From Desulfobacterales bacterium (GTDB lineage Bacteria > Desulfobacterota > Desulfobacteria > Desulfobacterales > UBA11574): a stretch of 17,827 bases of DNA. The notes under the pieces were generated by a model. The model was not told the DNA's origin, did no database searches, and saw nothing but the letters and a program-made list of their open reading frames with translations. The DNA lies in the NCBI GenBank assembly GCA_030145595.1, contig JAQYVG010000035.1:1-17827 (forward strand), read 5' to 3'. Positions 1 through 7,039 of the stretch are shown piece by piece; the first letter of the stretch is position 1, and every line of letters begins with the position of its first letter. Made by a program: the position numbers and the translations under genes.

Positions 1-443
1 TGACAGTTCAGGCAGCGAAAGTTGCAGCCGGCCGTGGCAATGGAAAAAGCCTTTGTGCGCGGTTTAAAATGAAACAGGGGTTTCTTTTCAATGGGATCGA
101 TATTCACGCTGCAAGGGTTGCCGTATGTCAGCGTGTAAAGAGTGCCGTCCATGTTGACCCTGCTGCGGCAGACACTGCGGTCGCCCGGAGACAGCTTACA
201 GCGGTTGGGACAGATACCGCATCTTACTTTGTTGTTGTCCAGTTTTTTGTACAAAAAACCCTCATGGGACCACTTCCACATTTTTTTCGGGGCATCACCT
301 TTGAACACTTTACCGCGGATGTCTCCGGTAGCGGAAAGAGAGCTTTTTGTGATTGAAAGCGGCCAGAAGGCCTTAGCGGTTGCGGCGCTGCCAAGGTACG
401 CCGCGCTACAAAAGAGAAAATGACGTCTGTTAAGTTTTTTCAT
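1..443 (-). CDS. amrS: AmmeMemoRadiSam-system radical SAM enzyme, N-terminal part (runs off the window)
   Basis: The 147 visible codons start at the ATG at 441-443 and the gene continues past position 1. The N-terminus MKKLNRRHFLF followed by a small hydrophobic Ala-rich stretch ending in ATAKA looks like a Tat leader (twin Arg at residues 6-7). A cysteine block follows (C75-x2-C78-x3-C82, then C92), and then GCNFRCLNC, the CxxxCxxC motif (C140, C144, C147) that binds the radical SAM [4Fe-4S] cluster. This layout, with the preceding MEMO-AMMECR1 gene, identifies the AmrS-type enzyme related to pyruvate formate-lyase activases. The true substrate is unknown. The start overlaps the end of the upstream membrane protein gene by 14 bp, so the two are probably translationally coupled. 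A Tat-like leader on a radical SAM enzyme implies activity outside the cytoplasm, which is odd. The family call is firm; export is inferred. Confidence 0.88.
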   Translation of the reverse strand, partial: MKKLNRRHFLFCSAAYLGSAATAKAFWPLSITKSSLSATGDIRGKVFKGDAPKKMWKWSHEGFLYKKLDNNKVRCGICPNRCKLSPGDRSVCRSRVNMDGTLYTLTYGNPCSVNIDPIEKKPLFHFKPRTKAFSIATAGCNFRCLNC

Positions 444-2538
444 GGCTTCTCGCTATTACAATCAGGCTGGAAAGCTTCAGGCCGATCAAGGCGACGGCCG
501 CCCAGACAATTCCAAAATAGGGAATCAACACCACACTGGTAACCAGGCTGCCGCAGGCTGCGCCCATGAGATCGGCGGAAAAAGTTTGCGTGACCGCCGG
601 AGCATCACTACCTCGCAAAAAGAGCGCCAACGGAAATTGAAAGCCGCAGGCCAGTGATACTATAAAACCGAAACCCAGGAAAAAGGCCACCGGCAATCGA
701 TCGCCCCCGTATTTTATGGCCAGGATTAAAAGTATTGTCAAGGCTATCAGCAGGCCGTCGGTCAACATCAGAGCCCGATTTCGGTGGTGGCGCAGTCTTT
801 GCCCGTACCAGGCGCCCGGCAAAAGGCCTGCCAGGAAAACCGTGACAATCAAACCGATCTGCAGATAAATATAACCGAAAAAAATCTGAAATGCAAAGAT
901 TACCAGAACTTCGCTGCCCATCACCATGCAACCTGTTGAGAATAGAACATATTCTTCCCGGGTTATCCGCAACAGATAGATCACGAACAGCACCGTAAGG
1001 GCGAAGATGAAGCCGGCCGGAGAGGTGGCAAATTTGGCAAACCACTGCGAAAACATCAGGCGCATCAGCATTGGAAAATCATCGCGGTTTGTGGGGGTGG
1101 CGGGGTCCAACAGGTTATTTAAGCGCGCAATTCTTTCCGGGGTCAGATCGCCGTAGAAATAGCCGCTGATGTAGGCGGTGCGGATCCCTTTGCGATGCAG
1201 GCTTGCCGGGATGTCGGTTTCAATGGGCCGGGAGCTGCACAGAAAAATAATCTTTTGCCCGGGGAGCAGCAAAACGTGATCGAAATACTGTGTTACGGTA
1301 TTGTAAAGCGAAGAGAGTTTCTGGCGTTGAGGTTCAGCCAGGTAATTGTCAAATCCCTGCATGGAAAAGCTCAAAACTCCGTGGGGGGCGAGCCTGCGTC
1401 TGGCCAGCGCAAAAAAACGGTCGGTGAAAAATCGGTTGATTTGAAAGGTGTCAGGTTCGCTCAAGTTGACAATAATGGCATCGTATTTTTTTTCAGACTG
1501 GGCCAGATAGGCGCGGCCGTCCTGATGGATGACGTTCAGACCCGGAATGGTTTTGAGCAGGCCGAAGCGGAACTGGACTTCGGCAACCTGGGGGTCGAGT
1601 TCCGCAAAATCGACCGCATCCGGCCGGTACTTATGCAATTGTGTCAGCATACCGCCCTGGGCGGAAACCAGCAGAATCTGTTTGGCCTGCGGCACCTGGG
1701 CCAGGGGGTAATGGATGGTTTCTTCGGCCATGACCAGGTTCTGACTGGAAAAAAGCGGAGTCCCGCCAAGGAACAAGGTAGATTGCTCCTGATCCTGATG
1801 AACTTCAATCCGGCCGTAGCGGGATTCGCGATAATAAACCAGTTTTCCTTCAGCCGGTGCCAGGGAAGACGTTTCCGCAAACACACAATAAAGAATTATG
1901 GCCAGTGTTAGTCCCGTGCTCAATATTGATAGGATGCGACGGTGGGAAGATAACCCAAAGAGTAGATAGGTTGCTGCAAGCAGCGGTAAGTTGGCCAGCA
2001 ATGCAGCTTGCAGGGGAGTGACCAGATACACCAGGGCAAAGGAGAACAGGGCACCGCCTGCAACATCACCCAGGTTATCGGTGATGTAAATACGTGTGCC
2101 GGAAAAATCAGGGCTTTCAGTCTGGATGACAAACAAGCTGTAGGGCAGCACAAAGCCGAGCACAAGACAATAAGGCGCAAGCGTAAAAAACGTATAGGCT
2201 AAGGTGGGATAAAAGCCCACGGATGTACCGTGGATAAAAAATACGTCGCGCAGCTCGCGAATCGCCAGAATCTGTACAGCCGGTAATCCCGCCAGCAGCA
2301 GGGAAAGCCAGCCCAGTCGGTTGACAGTGGGGCGCCAAAAGCGCTGAGTGATCCAGTGAGCCAGAATGGTGCCGAGCCCGCCTAAAAACAGCCAGTTAAA
2401 GAGTATCAGGGCGATGATGAACTCGTTGCCCAGAAATTGGGCTAAGAATTCGCGGATAATCAGCAGCTGGGTGACCACCGAGGATATACCCGTGGCGATG
2501 ACCACCCGCGTTACGGCGCGTTCAGTTTTCTTCTTCAA
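430..2538 (-). CDS. Polytopic membrane protein with spermidine-synthase-like domain
   Basis: This 702-residue protein has an N-terminal block of membrane helices (about residues 10-220), a soluble Rossmann methyltransferase-like domain (about 230-440) and a second membrane block (about 505-695). The central domain resembles spermidine synthase: a degraded glycine motif SAQGGML (292-298), the acidic AELDP (312-316), QDGRAY (339-344) and NRFFTDRFF (368-376). Where aminopropyltransferases carry the catalytic Asp (VDxxDP-like), this protein has VNLSEP (357-362), with Asn, so polyamine synthesis is doubtful. The membrane halves share similar ends, TDNLGDVAGG (153-162) and SADLMGAACG (654-663), which suggests an internal duplication. 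The start is a TTG inside the preceding MEMO-AMMECR1 gene (17-bp overlap) with no clear ribosome binding site; a GTG at codon 12 is an alternative. Its place in the cassette suggests it works with AmrS and MEMO, possibly as a SAM- or substrate-binding membrane partner. That role is inference. Confidence 0.85.
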   Translation of the reverse strand: MKKKTERAVTRVVIATGISSVVTQLLIIREFLAQFLGNEFIIALILFNWLFLGGLGTILAHWITQRFWRPTVNRLGWLSLLLAGLPAVQILAIRELRDVFFIHGTSVGFYPTLAYTFFTLAPYCLVLGFVLPYSLFVIQTESPDFSGTRIYITDNLGDVAGGALFSFALVYLVTPLQAALLANLPLLAATYLLFGLSSHRRILSILSTGLTLAIILYCVFAETSSLAPAEGKLVYYRESRYGRIEVHQDQEQSTLFLGGTPLFSSQNLVMAEETIHYPLAQVPQAKQILLVSAQGGMLTQLHKYRPDAVDFAELDPQVAEVQFRFGLLKTIPGLNVIHQDGRAYLAQSEKKYDAIIVNLSEPDTFQINRFFTDRFFALARRRLAPHGVLSFSMQGFDNYLAEPQRQKLSSLYNTVTQYFDHVLLLPGQKIIFLCSSRPIETDIPASLHRKGIRTAYISGYFYGDLTPERIARLNNLLDPATPTNRDDFPMLMRLMFSQWFAKFATSPAGFIFALTVLFVIYLLRITREEYVLFSTGCMVMGSEVLVIFAFQIFFGYIYLQIGLIVTVFLAGLLPGAWYGQRLRHHRNRALMLTDGLLIALTILLILAIKYGGDRLPVAFFLGFGFIVSLACGFQFPLALFLRGSDAPAVTQTFSADLMGAACGSLVTSVVLIPYFGIVWAAVALIGLKLSSLIVIARSHEKT

Positions 2539-4006
2539 AATATTGAACCTGGTAGGTCAGGATTTTCAGCTTACCTTTTTTCCATTCAATGGCAGGCAAG
2601 CCGGCTTTGCGGCATAGCTGGGACAGAAAGTCTTCAGGCCGGGGCAGCTGTTCCCAGACTTGAGGCAGAAAAGTGGCGCTGGCCGATCCTTTTCTGAGAA
2701 TGACGCCGTCCACATGCGGCCGCAGTTTGGCAAGCAGGTCCATGCCGTCGAGGTATTCGAGGGGCTGCGGATCGGTAAGAATGCTGACTTCGATCTCTAT
2801 TTTATCGAGTTCTTCGGCCTCCAGCTTGGAAAAGCGGGGATCACGAAAAGCGGCATTGACGGCGTTGCGCCGGACGCCTTCCAAAATTGATGCAGTGGTC
2901 TGTAAACTGCCGATACAGCCACGCAGCCGTCCGTCAATAGTGAGGGTTACGAACGTACCGCGGCTTTCCTGAAAGTCCAGATCTCTTAAGGAATCAGGAT
3001 CAGTTTTGTCAGAAACGTGTCCGAGTTTTTGCGATATGGTCTCCCGGGCAAGTTTTATCAGCGTTTGTCCCTGATGCTGACTCAAATTTCGGGAAGAATC
3101 ATTGTTGTCTTGCATAGCTGAACCTCCGTAAAAGGCGATGGCAGTATAGCCGACTACCCGCCGGTGATCTCCGGCAGTGTCTCCGCTGTTTGAATAGTGG
3201 AGCAGCAGCGGTTGCCAGCCGTATCGACGGGCCATGCTCATCGCTATCAAAATAGGTATTTTGCCGCAGGCGGCGTTATCACGCTCAAGCAGATTGTCGA
3301 CCTTTAAATTTAAAATCATCCGGATGGTTGCTTGATCCCGCTTTGTGGCTTGGGAATACGGTAAATAGTGGGACAGGTCCGAACTGACCACCAGCAGGGT
3401 GCGTTCATCCAGCAACGGATCGATTGCATCCGCCATCGGAGCGATATTCCCCCGGCCCACAACGATAGGGACGAGCTCGAAGTTTTTAAGATAGGTTTGC
3501 AGAAAAGGGAGAACAATCTCTAAGGAGTGCTCAAGACGGTCTGAAGCAGGAATAGCCTGAAACAGGTCTGATTTGCGACGCAAACTGGCTGCATCGTCAT
3601 GTGTTTTGATCAGCCCCAGGGGGGTTTCATACGCCACCACATCGCTGACGGCGCAGCCTGCAAATCCGATCTTGTGATCCGGAGCCATGACGACGACCTT
3701 GTCAAATTGGTTTTTCTTCAATACCAGCGAAGCATATGCTGCGGTTTGTCCGGAATATTTGTAACCTGCATGGGGCAGAATCAGGGCCTTAAGGGATGTG
3801 TTCGGAGGCTTTTGAATCTGGCCGGTTTTTACCTGGCGGGTCAGGCGGTCAATCATTTGGGCCAGCTCAGATCGTTCTCCAGGATACCAGGAGCCGGCAT
3901 ATACCGGCATACGGATAACCTCGGCTTTCACTTGACTGCCTGCAGGAAACAGTGCCAGACAGAAAACCATAAGGATTTTGATCAACGGATAGATGAGTTG
4001 TTTCAT
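2522..4006 (-). CDS. Exported MEMO-AMMECR1 fusion protein of the AmmeMemoRadiSam system
   Basis: This 494-residue protein starts at the ATG at 4004-4006; a TTG three codons upstream (4015) is possible but neither has a strong ribosome binding site. Residues 1-29 form a Sec-type signal peptide (MKQ, hydrophobic core, ending SQVKAE). Residues about 32-296 are a MEMO domain (PF01875, related to LigB extradiol dioxygenases). It keeps the likely metal-site residues: H79 in PHAGY, H111 in APDH, H160 in EHS, D210 and H213 in SSDLSH, and C247 in ACGKIPI. Residues about 315-490 are an AMMECR1 domain (PF01871) with its LRGCIGS signature at 361-367. In many genomes these domains are separate genes; here they are one polypeptide. 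This is the first gene of the cassette and it overlaps the next gene by 17 bp. The biochemical reaction is not established for this family. The domain calls are firm. Confidence 0.93.
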   Translation of the reverse strand: MKQLIYPLIKILMVFCLALFPAGSQVKAEVIRMPVYAGSWYPGERSELAQMIDRLTRQVKTGQIQKPPNTSLKALILPHAGYKYSGQTAAYASLVLKKNQFDKVVVMAPDHKIGFAGCAVSDVVAYETPLGLIKTHDDAASLRRKSDLFQAIPASDRLEHSLEIVLPFLQTYLKNFELVPIVVGRGNIAPMADAIDPLLDERTLLVVSSDLSHYLPYSQATKRDQATIRMILNLKVDNLLERDNAACGKIPILIAMSMARRYGWQPLLLHYSNSGDTAGDHRRVVGYTAIAFYGGSAMQDNNDSSRNLSQHQGQTLIKLARETISQKLGHVSDKTDPDSLRDLDFQESRGTFVTLTIDGRLRGCIGSLQTTASILEGVRRNAVNAAFRDPRFSKLEAEELDKIEIEVSILTDPQPLEYLDGMDLLAKLRPHVDGVILRKGSASATFLPQVWEQLPRPEDFLSQLCRKAGLPAIEWKKGKLKILTYQVQYFEEEN

Positions 4007-4506
4007 AGGGTACAACTAAATATAAACTTTTGGGATGCAAAAGAAGTTAGGCATACCATGTTTCGGGGAGTTTTTTCTGTTGTCCGCTACATGGATAATC
4101 ATATTTTAAACCGTGTGAACTCGCGTATAAAGGTTCGTAAAGAAAGAACAGAGGCCTTGACAATAAAATCAATTGGTTTGCTTAACTACAGGTGATTTCT
4201 TGCGATGATAGATTTTAACAATACGTCTGTTCTTCCTAACGATCCTTAATACACTCAAACAGCACACGCTTTAAAATCTGATCATCCATTGCGCTAATTT
4301 TACAGCTTTATGATTAAAATCCCTTAAGGCTGATCACAATATAAATACAATGGGCGCCAAATACTGTCAAACAAAAACACGAAATCTTGTTTTCTCACGC
4401 GCCTGATTCGTTCATTTACAAAACATTAGGGATGAAGCTGTAGCAGGCCTACCGCGAATCCCTAATAACGCAGGGAATGGGCGAATCAGGCCGTGAGAAA
4501 CCCGGG
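4007..4506. other. 500-bp intergenic region upstream of the AmmeMemoRadiSam cassette
   Basis: There is no convincing gene here: the only longer open frame is the extension of an antisense shadow of the MEMO gene and lacks a ribosome binding site. The right third is the nested palindrome at 4391-4500, described separately. The left part (4007-4390) is AT-rich and must carry the promoter of the cassette on the minus strand, but I could not find a convincing -35/-10 pair in it. Confidence 0.6.
4391..4500. repeat. 110-bp nested palindrome (three-level stem-loop)
   Basis: The outer arms 4391-4416 and 4476-4500 are inverted copies (23 of 25 aligned positions match, with one bulged base) beginning TTTCTCACG and ending CGTGAGAAA. 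Inside them ATTAGGGAT (4425-4433) pairs perfectly with ATCCCTAAT (4458-4466), and a short GTAG/CTAC stem sits at the tip. The element begins 7 bp after the stop codon of the deacetylase gene on the minus strand. No flanking target duplication is visible and there is no terminal T-run on either strand, so it is not a classical intrinsic terminator. It may be a REP-like or MITE-like repeat, or a 3'-end stabilising structure. Confidence 0.75.
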
Positions 4507-5463
4507 TTAGCTGATGGGATGCACTATCTGAGACGCAGGAACTATTCGCACCTTTTTTTGCAGATCCGGCAGCATTTCGCGCAGTACTGTATACGTTTCG
4601 ATATGCGGGTGGGCGATGCCGACGGCTTCACCGCGATTGTGGGCGATCTGGATCAATTGGTTGATCTGCCGGCGGATGAAATCCGGGTCGACGATATGAT
4701 CGATAAATACATCCCTTTGGGCAAAAGGAATCTGAAACAGGCGCGCTGACGGCTTGCAGAGTGAATTGAGGGTCGTAAGGCTGTCGATGAAAAAGAGCTC
4801 TCTTTGCTTCAGAACAGAAAAAATCTGGTAAATTTGGCTGGAAACCGTGGTCATTTTTGAACCCATATGGTTGTTGACACCTTTAATTCCAGGGACGGCA
4901 TCCAGATTTTTTTTGAGCTGGCTGATAAGTTCGTCCGGAGACATGGATGTCAAAAGCGCTCCCGGGCCGGGATTGACCTGGGGATATTCATGCGGCTCCA
5001 TGGGCAGATGGAGCATAACATCAAGACCCTTTTTGCTGACTTTACGTGCAAAGTTTTTTTGGGCGGGGGTGTGTGGCAGCAGCGAAAACGTTAGATCGGC
5101 ATCAAGCTGGAGAAATTTATTGGCGGTCTTGAGGTCAAATCCAATGTCGTCGATAATAATGGCGACTTTGGGCAATTTCCCGGGTAAACCGGGCAAAGGT
5201 ATAGGGGCCGGTTTAGGGGGAATGACTATCTCTTCGGGATAAATCTCAAATTGGGGGGGCCAGACAGACGGGTGTATTCCGACAGGCTGAACCGGCTGTT
5301 TGCGCAATATCAGATAATGGGTGATAACTCCGGCGGCCACAACCAAAATAATCAGAACAAATAGTCCGGCAAATGTTCGTTTCAGATGTGTTTTCAGATT
5401 GTCGTTTTTTCGAGACCGGCGCTTTTTTATATTCTTTTGCTGCCGCGGTTTTTGTTTTTCCAT
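4507..5463 (-). CDS. Divergent polysaccharide deacetylase family protein (YibQ-like, PF04748)
   Basis: The 318 residues comprise a very basic cytoplasmic N-terminus (1-28), one membrane anchor (about 29-51), a Pro-rich linker (55-97) and a periplasmic NodB-like domain. Motifs of the divergent deacetylase family are present: the Asp pair in IIDDIG (103-108), HLPMEP (152-157), NNHMGS (197-202), IDS (226-228) and GIAHPH (282-287). The protein probably acts on a periplasmic glycan; the substrate is not known. It follows ctpA, the order seen in many ftsEX-envC-ctpA clusters, and closes the envelope operon. The ATG at 5461-5463 is the only sensible start; the ribosome binding site is weak. A 140-bp MITE-like element now separates it from ctpA. 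Removing that element would leave a gap of about 26 bp, so the insertion probably altered its coupling to ctpA. Confidence 0.9.
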   Translation of the reverse strand: MEKQKPRQQKNIKKRRSRKNDNLKTHLKRTFAGLFVLIILVVAAGVITHYLILRKQPVQPVGIHPSVWPPQFEIYPEEIVIPPKPAPIPLPGLPGKLPKVAIIIDDIGFDLKTANKFLQLDADLTFSLLPHTPAQKNFARKVSKKGLDVMLHLPMEPHEYPQVNPGPGALLTSMSPDELISQLKKNLDAVPGIKGVNNHMGSKMTTVSSQIYQIFSVLKQRELFFIDSLTTLNSLCKPSARLFQIPFAQRDVFIDHIVDPDFIRRQINQLIQIAHNRGEAVGIAHPHIETYTVLREMLPDLQKKVRIVPASQIVHPIS

Positions 5464-5493
5464 GTCAGCTGAGATCGATCACTGCTTTAACTT

Positions 5494-5633
5494 GAGACCT
5501 TTGAAAACGCCCCCTTTTGTCCAATCCCGGCGTTAGGCTCAAATTTTAATCCTCGAAATACTCAATGTATGCCTGTGGTTAAAATTTTCGCCTGCCTTGG
5601 CCTTGAACAAAATTGAATATTTTCAAAGGTCTC
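5494..5633. mobile_element. 140-bp MITE-like palindromic insertion with 5-bp target duplication
   Basis: Perfect 14-bp terminal inverted repeats, GAGACCTTTGAAAA (5494-5507) and TTTTCAAAGGTCTC (5620-5633), bound the element. The interior continues the palindrome imperfectly: TTTTGT pairs with ACAAAA, and AAATTTTAA with TTAAAATTT. The direct repeat AACTT lies at 5489-5493 and 5634-5638, as expected for a target-site duplication. There is no coding content. Deleting the element and one AACTT rebuilds a ctpA reading frame ending in the same residues with a TAA stop, which supports a clean insertion. A full-length transposon of the same family elsewhere in the genome is expected but cannot be seen here. 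Confidence 0.82.
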
Positions 5634-6996
5634 AACTTTTCAAGCCCTTGAAGATTCCATAACTTAAAAGAATATCGAGCGCGCGCATTACCTGGTTGTC
5701 GGACTTGAGTCTTTCAATCTCAAGTTGACCAAACCTTGATTTGGCAGCGTCTAGCTGAGAGTCTTTGTTGCTGTCCGTTTTATTTTTAGACTTGGGTCGT
5801 ATTTTTTTATCCCTTTTGGGTTCCGCTTCGAGATGATTTTTCAGATCTTTTTCTTTTGTCAAGCCTTCATCTTCATCCAAATCCAGGTCCTCGATGCGTT
5901 TGTGTTTTACAATAATATCCGGTTCAATACCCTTAGCCTGGATCGACCGGCCGCTGGGGGTGTAATATCTGGCAATAGTTAATTTGAGTCCGTAACCGTC
6001 GCGCAAAGTTTCTACCGTCTGGACCGAACCTTTGCCAAATGAAGTTGTACCCAGAATCAGTGCCCGCTTTTGATCCTGAAGGGCCCCGGCAACGATTTCC
6101 GAAGCACTGGCACTTCCGCCGTTAATCAATACCACCATGGGATAGCTGCGTGGGGGATCATCAGGTTTTGCGTTGAAAATTCTTGTGTTTCTTTTAGACC
6201 GTCCTTCAATAGATAGTATTTTCCCCTTTTCAAGGAAAAGATCCGCAACTTTGATAGACTGGTCAAGCAGCCCGCCGGGATTGTCACGAAGATCCATAAT
6301 TATCCCCTTTAAAGGGGTGCCGCCGGCTTGTAATTTTTTCAAAGCTTTAACGATGTCTTGGGTTGTGCTTTCTCTGAAGTTAGTGACCCAGATATATCCG
6401 TAGCCGGGCTTTAAGGATAGAGACTTAACGCTTTCAATGGGGATAACATCCCGGATCAGTTTATACTCCAGCGGTTCTTTAAGCCCCTTGCGGACGATTG
6501 TAACAGAAACTTTAGTCCCTTTGGGACCTCTTATTTTTTTAACCGCGTCCCGCAAATCGGTGACCGACTCACTGTCCACCTTAATGATTCTATCACCGGC
6601 TTTGATACCGGCTTTATAGGCCGGAGTACCCTGGATGGGTGAAATTACCGTAACGAAACCGCTGCGCGTTGTTATACTGATGCCGATACCGGTGAACTCA
6701 CCCTGGGTATCGACCTGCAATTCTTTTAGTGCATCAGGCAGCAGCAAGGATGAGTGGGGGTCAAGGCTATGGACCATTCCCTGGATAGCCTTTTCGATCA
6801 ATTCTTTGGTATCAACAGCATCCACATAGTTTTTTTCAACCAGTTCAATTACATCGGAAAAAATTTTAAGGCCTTTATAGGTTTCTTCCGCAGTTGCTGA
6901 AAGACTGTTGTAAAAACCGGACCCTATAATTACGACGGTAATAGCGATGGCCATTACCAGACATAATCTGATGTTTTGTTTTTTCTTGAGACTCAT
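5632..6996 (-). CDS. ctpA: Carboxy-terminal processing peptidase CtpA (family S41)
   Basis: This 454-residue periplasmic serine protease has an N-terminal signal or anchor (about 9-30), an S41 N-terminal helical region, a PDZ domain (about 96-180) and the S41 protease core (about 185-365). The catalytic pair is visible: Ser297 in GGSASASE and Lys322 in FGKGSVQ, 25 residues apart as in this family. A charged, Lys/Asp-rich linker (about 364-415) and a short C-terminal helix follow. The ATG at 6994-6996 has a good ribosome binding site (AAGGAGA). The gene lies between envC and the deacetylase; in this setting CtpA enzymes are thought to control levels of envelope or peptidoglycan hydrolase proteins. 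The stop codon TGA spans the junction of the MITE-like insertion and its target duplication; the pre-insertion frame would have ended at the same residue, so the protein is not truncated. Confidence 0.96.
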   Translation of the reverse strand: MSLKKKQNIRLCLVMAIAITVVIIGSGFYNSLSATAEETYKGLKIFSDVIELVEKNYVDAVDTKELIEKAIQGMVHSLDPHSSLLLPDALKELQVDTQGEFTGIGISITTRSGFVTVISPIQGTPAYKAGIKAGDRIIKVDSESVTDLRDAVKKIRGPKGTKVSVTIVRKGLKEPLEYKLIRDVIPIESVKSLSLKPGYGYIWVTNFRESTTQDIVKALKKLQAGGTPLKGIIMDLRDNPGGLLDQSIKVADLFLEKGKILSIEGRSKRNTRIFNAKPDDPPRSYPMVVLINGGSASASEIVAGALQDQKRALILGTTSFGKGSVQTVETLRDGYGLKLTIARYYTPSGRSIQAKGIEPDIIVKHKRIEDLDLDEDEGLTKEKDLKNHLEAEPKRDKKIRPKSKNKTDSNKDSQLDAAKSRFGQLEIERLKSDNQVMRALDILLSYGIFKGLKS

Positions 6997-7008
6997 GGGT
7001 TCTCCTTA

Positions 7009-7039
7009 TAAGATAAAATCTCTTCGCGATTTTATCTTA
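7009..7039 (-). promoter_or_regulatory. Intercistronic perfect hairpin between envC and ctpA
   Basis: TAAGATAAAATC (7009-7020) and GATTTTATCTTA (7028-7039) form a perfect 12-bp stem with a 7-nt loop. In the minus-strand transcript the hairpin includes the envC stop codon (7037-7039) and ends just before the AAGGAGA ribosome binding site of ctpA. There is no following T-run, so it is not a terminator. It could be an RNA processing or stability site, or could tune ctpA translation relative to envC. Confidence 0.65.

Noticed and set aside
1195..1911. 238-codon plus-strand open frame inside the spermidine-synthase-like gene
   Set aside because: It is antisense to a well-supported coding gene, its product matches no family I recognise, and it has no ribosome binding site.
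3599..4195. 198-codon plus-strand frame reaching into the intergenic region
   Set aside because: Most of it is the complement of the MEMO domain; the intergenic part lacks coding character.
5620..5640. Truncation of ctpA by the palindromic element
   Set aside because: Reconstruction of the empty site gives the same last residues and a stop at the same place, so the protein is intact.
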